This document shows, piece by piece, positions 13,501-21,607 of a stretch of DNA of 64,000 bases. Source of the stretch: Muscardinus avellanarius (lineage: Eukaryota > Chordata > Mammalia > Rodentia > Gliridae); assembly GCA_963383645.1 (NCBI GenBank), contig OY726573.1, positions 19,841,158 through 19,905,157 of the forward strand, read 5' to 3'. The notes beneath the pieces are model-generated. The model did no database searches and had not been told where the DNA came from. It saw only the letters and a program-made list of their open reading frames with translations. Positions within the stretch are counted from its first letter, which is position 1. Each line of letters begins with the position of its first letter. Made by a program: the position numbers and the translations under genes.

Positions 13501-16500
13501 ACACTCCCAGACCTATTTTATATTTTTTTAATTTGGAAACAGGGTCTCTTAAGCCAGCAAGGCTGGCTCCAAACCAGCGTGATCCTCCTGTCTCTGCCTC
13601 CCAAGGGCAGGGATTACAAGCATACGCCACCACACCCAGCAAGAGCTGCCTTTAAAAAACAAACAAACAAAAAAAACTTGCTATGTCATTGACATTTTTC
13701 CTTGTCAGTCCACATGTATTTATCATCTTAATGGCTGCCTTATTTTGTTTGCTTATATTAAAATTTTAACTAAACCCTCTTTTTTGGGGGGAAGGCGGGT
13801 CTGGGGATGGAACCCAGGGTCATTCAACCTCCAAGCTACGCCCTTGCCCTATTTTTTATTATTTATTTTGAAACAGTGTCTCACTATGTTGTGGGGCCTC
13901 ACTAAGTAGCTGAGGCTGACCACAAACCACGATCCTCCATTCTCAGCCTCCTGAATGCAGGGATTACAAGCATGTACCACCACACCCAGCTAACTAAACC
14001 CTCTTTGCTATGGGATTTTACTTTTTGCAAACAGTGCATAATCTACAGCCCTGTGCAGTCTTTATATACCTATCTTAGAAATAGAATTCCTATGTCCCAC
14101 TGAATAGCTGTTTAACTTACCATTTGGTAGATAATTGTTGGTTTGCTTTGGTACAGGTTTTGCTGGGCTTTCCTCACCAGAACTGTATCTGAGGCGCTTG
14201 TGTTCCCGCTTTGCCAGCAAGGCAGCCTATCAGACATGCGGGCTTGCCCCGTAGGTGGGACCTTGGTTGCGGTAGAGAGGCTGCTCCAGTAATCAACTTC
14301 TATAGCTTCTTGCAGGAGCCAAAGTGAATGAATTAACCAAGCACCGCCAGACCGCCCTCCATCTTGCTGCCCAGCAGGACCTGCCTACCATCTGCTCAGT
14401 CCTCCTAGAGAATGGAGTGGACTTTGCTGCAATGGACGAGAATGGAAATAATGGTGATTCTCAGTCGTTGCTGTGTGCACAGTGCTGCATGCCTTGAGCA
14501 GTCTTTCCATTTTAGGAGTAGGACATGCTGCACCGCTGGGTCTGTTCCCCCTCAGTGAGACAGCGGTGAACAGAGGTGTGACAGGAAATGCTCAGTGTCT
14601 GTCTGCCCTGCCGCTGACTGAGACTTGGAGAGCCTCCCAGTAGGGTTGAGTAACCCTGGAGGCTTACATGGCTTCTTGAGCTCTTAAACTTCATCTTTGG
14701 AGCTGCCAAAGGCTCCTGAAGTTGCATTTAGATCATTCTCCGGGGTGGGAAGATGGGAGAGCTTGGGTCTGTGCGTGGCTGGTGGCGGCTGTGGCTGAGC
14801 GCTGTTTAGAAGGGGTTATTGGGGTAGGGAGGAGCTGAGGTTTTTCTGCACCTGTCTGGGCTTGCACAGTAAGAAGATTTACTCCCCAGCTCTTCACCTC
14901 GCTGTCATGCATAGTCGGCTCAACAACATCCGGGTTCTCCTGACAGAGTGCACAGTGGATGCCGAGGCCTTTAATCTGAGGTGAGAATATGGGGTACAGC
15001 ACGTCTGGGTCACCATGTAGCCTGGCCTCCTGCTCAGAGCTGATGGCTAACTGAACCCCTCAGCCCCACACGCGCACTGCAGAACTGGCCACGGGGGCAC
15101 TTGATCAGCTTTTGGCTCGCTGCTACTTTTGGTTTTATAAAAGAAAACATTTTAGGAAAATTCTTTTGATCTAGAAAGTATCCTTTAGATTTACCCAGCA
15201 TCACAGAGTGCCGAAAATTCCTTGTCTTTTGTTTGTGGTAGCCACGGCAGATCATACCTAACTCTTCCATCTTGTTTTTATCAGAGGCCAGTCACCACTC
15301 CACATTCTGGGACAGTATGGCAAAGAGAATGCAGCAGCCATCTTTGATCTCTTCCTAGAGTGCATGCCTGAGTATCCTCTGGATAAACCTGATGCAGAAG
15401 GAAACACGGGTGTGTAAGGTGTTTATATGTCCTGTCTCTTTTGCTTGCCTTGCTGCCTAGAAAGACAAAAACCCAGGCCCTCAGGTCTGGTTCAGTACAT
15501 TATGGCTAGATTTTCTCAATAATCTGTGACAGATCCCTGTCAGGGAGTTTGGAGGATCTGACATATGAGGTATATCTAGCGCTCAAGAGCCATGCCCATG
15601 CCCATATAGGCCTGCGCACCTGTTTTTATTGCCCTTGTCGGCCCTTTACCTGGCTAACTATAGGGCCTGGACAAGTTCCTGATTTCCAGAGATAAGATAT
15701 AAACACATCCCAGGAGTTTCAGGATGAGGAAATGGGTAAACATACTTTTCTGTTGTTTATGCAGTTCTGGGGATTGAAGCCAGGGTCATTCTACCTCTGA
15801 GCAACACCCCCAGTCCTATTTTTTATTCTTCATATTGGAACAGGGTCTCACTGAGCTTTGGAGAACCTCACTAAGTACTTGAGGCTGGCCAGCAAACCTG
15901 GAATCCTCCTGTCTCAGCCACCCAAGTACTGGGATTACAAACGAGTGCCACCACAACCAGCTAAACATACTTCTAAAAAATAATGAAGGGCTGGCATAGT
16001 TGTACATGCCTGTAAACGTAGTACTTAAGAGGCTAAGACAGGAGGATTGTAGGTTTGAGGTCACACTCAGCAACTTAGTGAGACTCTGTTTCAAAATAAA
16101 AGTAAACTGGATATGGTGGTGTATGCCTGTAACCCCAGTACTTGGTACTTGGCAGGCTGAAATAGGAGGAGCATTGGCAGCTTAGCAAGGTCCTCAGCAA
16201 CTTAGTAAGACCCTGTTTCAGTTTTGTGTTGTTTTTTTTTCCAGGGCTGAGGATTGAACCCAGGGCCTTGTGCCTGCCAGGCAAGCGCTTTGGCACTGAG
16301 CTAATTTCCCAACCTGAGACCCAGTGGGATGCCCATGGGTTCCATCAGGAACACAAAGTAATGATGAGGATGACAAATTTACAATATAAAAAGGGGCTGA
16401 GCCGGGCGTGGTGATGCACGCTTATAATCCCAGCATTGGGGAGGCTGAGACAGGAGGATTGTGGTTTGCGGACAGCCTCAGCTGCTTAGTGAGGCTCCTT

Positions 16501-16994
16501 GCAACTCAGACCCTGTTTCAAAATAAAGAATAAAAATATAGGGCTGCGGGTGTAGCTCAAAGGTAGAATGCCCCTAGGTTCTATCCCCAGTACCACAAAA
16601 ATAAAAAAGAAGAAATTAAATAAAAAAGGGGGCTGGCCAGATGTAGTAGCAAGGACCTGTAATCTCAGTACTTGGGAGGTGGAGACAGGAAGATTACAGG
16701 CTTAAATTTAGGATCAGCTGTGTAGCAAGACTCGCAGCAACCTAGCAAAACCCTGTTTCAGAACAAAACGGGGGAGCCGGGCATGGTGGCAAATGCTCGT
16801 AATCCGAGTACTTGGGAGGCTGAGACAGGAGGATCGCGCAGGTTTGAAGCCAGCCTCAGATGCTTAGTGAGGCTCTCAGTAACTTAGTGGGACCCTGTTT
16901 CCAAAAAAAATACAAAATGGGTCTGGCAGTATAGCCTGGGGGTAGAAAGCCTCTGGGTTCCACCCCCAGTACCACCAAAAAATAAATAAATAAA

Positions 16995-17025
<31 letters not shown>

Positions 17026-18169
17026 GAATGAAAGATTGAATGTTCATGGCCAGCCTCAGCTACTTAGTGAGACCCAATGGGACTTAGTGAGACCCTGTTT
17101 CAAAATAAAGAATAAAGCCGGGCATGGTGGCACATGTTTATAATCTCAGCATTTGTGAGGTGGAGACAATAGGATTGCGGTTCGCAGACAACCTCAGCTA
17201 CTCAGTGAGGTGTGAGGCTCTTTGCAACTCAGTGAGACCCTGTTTCAAAATAGAGTAAAATATTGAACTGGGGGTCTAGCTCAGAGGTAGAATGTACTGG
17301 GTTCTGTCTCCATTACCGAAAATAAATAAACAAATAAATAAATAATAGAGCTACAGGTGTAGTTTGGAGGTAGAATGTTCCTGGGTTCAATCCCAAATAC
17401 TGCAAAAAAAAAAAAAAAAAAAGGAAAGAAAAAAAAGAGGGGTGGAAGGGGTTAGGTGTGGCCCAGAGAAGGCCATTAGGATGTTTGGTCTTGCACCTAG
17501 GTTTCCCCTGGGCCCCTACTGGCATTTAGGAGAGACTCCATCGGGTGAAAGAAATTTCTGGAACATATTCCCTATACTGATTTCTTTTTTCTGCATATGT
17601 ACACAAATCACAAGTACATTTTGTGGAAAGAGCTTTGTCCTTTGAGATAAAGTAGTGTTTAATGCCAGCGGAAGGCAGCTGAGACACAGTTTGCCTTCCT
17701 TCAGTGTAGAGCCTTTCCTCAGCTCTCACATCCAGAGCCCCATGGGAAAGACTCCTTGTAACTGTAGCTGCTCTGGACCCTTGACTCAGGGCTCAGTCCT
17801 GCATTGGAAGAACCTGCAGCTCCCTGTGGAGGCCTCACCAGAGCCTCAGGCTCCTGAGGACCTTGCTCACAGATGTCTTGCCCTCAGCCATGCTCTGTCC
17901 TCCGGCAGTCCCTGGCTTGGGACAGGTGGGAAGTGGCCCTGTCTGTGGTTTATTTTGCAGTGCTGCTTTTAGCGTACATGAAAGGGAATGCCAACTTGTG
18001 TCGTGCCATCGTCCGGTCTGGGGCTCGCCTTGGGGTGAATAATAACCAGGGAGTCAACATTTTCAACTACCAGGTTGCCACCAAGCAACTTCTGTTTAGA
18101 CTATTAGGTGAGTGCCTACTTTTTGCTGTTTTGGTACATAGATACGGTGTGTTATCTAGATGTGTTGTT

Positions 18170-18205
<36 letters not shown>

Positions 18206-21200
18206 ACTGGGGATGGAACCCAGGGTTCCTCTACCTCTAGCTACACTTTCAAATATAAAATATTTCATAGTTTATTTGGAAACAAAGCCTCACTAAGTTG
18301 CTGAGAGCTTCACTAGGTAGCTGAGGCTGGCTTTGAACCTGCATGGTCCTCTGTCTTAGCCTCCCAAATATGGGGATTACAAGTGTGCGTGATCACGGTG
18401 TTGGGGATCTTTAATTCCCTTAACACCTGACTGTAAGATCTGAACTTGCAGTTTTCAGGCACCATATAGGGTTGTTTCTATAAATGGGATGAATGGCCTT
18501 TGAGTAATACTGGAGAGGGTCACTTATCATTCGCGGGCTCTTTTCAAAGTGTTTTGTTTTGGGGACCCCTGTCAGTTTTCTGCTTCCCCTGAACATTCCA
18601 GATGTAAGCGCTACGAAGGTCACCCTTTCCATGTCTCCTGGCTGCTGATCTGCACACTTGTCTCTGCAGCCTTTAAAATGGCCGTGCTTCAGCGCTCAGG
18701 ACTCTTACTTCTCCTTACTCCTTTTGCTCCTAAGAGGGGCACTTAGCTCTGGATTTATTTTCACTGCTTGCTGTTGAGGTGGTAATGAGAATAGGAACGC
18801 TTCTAATCCACGCTGTCATCACCACAGTGGAGACCAGTAGGCAGAGAATAGCTCAGAAATGCTTAGTTTCTATAGAGGCATTCTGCTCCCAAGCTACACC
18901 CTAGCCTGGTTTTATTTGGAAACAGGGTCTCGCTAAGTTGCCAAGGCTGACTTTGAGCCAGGGAGCCTCCTGTCTCAGCTTTCCAAGTACTGGGATTATA
19001 AGCATGTGACACCACACCCAGCGCTATGTGATTTTGATGAAGATGATTGGTACAAGGCCACAAAGTTGGTTGTGACAGAGTCAGCATGGCATAGTGTTTT
19101 AGTAGCCCAGACATGGAAGTGCCTGAGGAGTCCATCCATGGATGAATAGGTAAATATATTATACCCATACATATATATGCTTTGTACTTTTTTCTCTCGC
19201 AAATAATAATTAAACATTACTTCCAGCAACATAGGTGTATATTATGGAGGACAGGATATTAAGTGAAATAAACCTGGCACAAAAAGCCAGATACTTTGTT
19301 ATTACTCATGTGTGGAAGCTGAAGAGGTTAATTTCTTAGATATTAGAGAGTAGAGCTAGGAATGGAACAGGGTTGGAAGGAATACAGAGAAGTTGGATAA
19401 CAGATAGCAAAACACAGAGCAAAGGAGTAAGTCCTAGTGTTCTGTAGCGCAGTAGAGTGACCATAATCAACAATAATTGGTCGTGTTTTATAAGAACTAG
19501 AAGGTGGGTGTGGTGGCACACGCCTGTGATCTCAGTACTTGGGAGGCTGAGACAACAGGATCACAGGTTTAAGACCAACCTCAGCAACTTAGGCCTGTTT
19601 CAAAATAAAAAATAAAGTAGGGCTGAGGGTGTAGCTCAGAGATGAATTCCCCTTTACTCAATCCCCTGTAGCATAGTAAGTCAGTAAATGGGGGCTGATG
19701 TGTACCTCAGAGGTAGGGTTTGATCCCTAGTACACACACACAAAAAAAGCTGGGCATGTGGTGGTGACATCTATAATCTGTGTACTTGGGAGGATGAGGC
19801 AGGAGGATCGTAGGCTTGAGGATAGCCTCAGCAACTCAGTGAGGAGCCTATCGGTGGTCTATCGAGACCTTGTTTCAAGACAAAAAATAAAAAGGGCTGG
19901 GGCTATAGCTTGGGAGTGGAATGCCCAGGGTTTAATCCCCAGTACCCAGTATTGCAAATGTTTAAGGAGAGGGAAATGCTGTTTACCCACATGTAATCAT
20001 TACACATTGTTTATACATATCCCGTTAGCACACTGTATTCCATACATTTATATACGTATGTATAGATTTTTAAAAGCATAGATTTTGTTACCGCTTGTGG
20101 ACATTAGCTTTCCTTGGCCTGCACTTGTTTGGCCTTTGGCAGCTCACAGCAGGTACACGCTACAGTGCTGGACTAGAAAGGCGCCCGGTGTGCTGACCGC
20201 GGCGCGCCGCTCCCTCCCACGAGTGCTGTGCAGTGTCTGGCGAGCAGTGAGAGCTCAGCACATAAGCACCAGGGGTGGTTATCTCCACTGTCAGCTCCTC
20301 TCATGTGGGAGAGCTGAACTTACCTGCTCTTTCCTTCTTGAGGTGTGTTCTCCCATCCAGAAACCTGGCACTTGCCTTTGCCTGCCCCTGCTTTCCTCAC
20401 ACCCTGCACTCCTTTGCAGCTTCAAATCTGAGACTGTCTGTTCAGTTTCTCTTACCATCCTTGCCATGTTCCCTGACCATGTGGCCCTGCCAGTCTCTGG
20501 CTGTGTAGCGTCTGCTGTCTCACCACCATACTGCATGCTCCAGCCAGGCCTCACTGCACTCACTTGCCCCCGGACACTGCTGTCTCACCCCTTTGAAGAG
20601 TTTCCTTCTGCCTTGGACTGCTTGGCAAGGACCGATTCGCTATCCACTCTGCTGTGATGCGTTTCTTGACCCGGTTAGACTATATTCTTTCTTCTGCCCT
20701 CGGATCATTCTGCAGTGTGCTGCCCCCTTTACTGGTCTGTTTCTCTGCTCACTTAGCTCTGGTCTTGCCCAGCACAGCCACTGTGTGGAAAGAACTAGTC
20801 TTTTGTGTGTGTTGCAGACATGCTGTCCAAGGAGCCTCCGTGGTGTGACGGCTCCAACTGCTACGAGTGCACGGCCAAGTTTGGAGTCACCACTCGGAAG
20901 CATCACTGGTAAGGCCCGCCAGCCCCGCGGAGGGGCAGCCACGATGGCTGCTTCTAGCCTTTCCCCAGCTAAGTCATTGCTTAGCAGGCTAAGTGGGAGG
21001 GATGACAGAGCAAGGTCCTGCTGAGGAAGAGTCATAGAGAAGACAAGGATTGAGCCTGGGGGAGTCTACTTCTAAGCTACAGCCCCATCCCTATTGTATT
21101 CTTATTTTGAAATAGGGCCTGGTGGGGTGGTGCACGCTTATTTCAAAATAAAGAATAAAAAATAGGGCAGAGGGTGTGGCTCGGAGGTCAAATGCCCCTG

Positions 21201-21572
21201 GGGTTCCATCCCCAGACCTGCCAAAAAAAAAAAAAAAGAAATAGGGCCTAAGTTGATAATAGTCTCACTACTTGCTGAGGCTGTCCTTGAACCTGCGAAC
21301 CTCCCACGTACTGGGATTTTAAGTGTGGACCACCACACCCGCTGGCTGGTGGCTTTTCTTATGGCTTCTGAGAGCTGCAGGTCCTGGGCATTTTGTCATG
21401 CCAGTGTCCTCTGGCCAGGGCTTGCAGCAAAGCTGAGATGAAGTCTCCCCCTCACAGGCTGCTCTGCCTACCGAAAGGGGCTGTTCCCATGAAGCAGAGA
21501 CTAGCTGAGCATGCTGGCACACACCTATGATTCCAGTACTTAGGAGGCTGAGACAGGACAACTTAAGGAGAC

Positions 21573-21607
<35 letters not shown>

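Noticed and set aside
16232..16314. tRNA-like sequence
   Set aside because: It is an ID SINE with an A-rich end and decayed boxes, not a tRNA gene with an intact cloverleaf.
20085..20657. 190-codon plus-strand frame in an ANKFY1 intron
   Set aside because: No domain, no splice partners in phase and no family resemblance; consistent with chance in a GC-richer patch.
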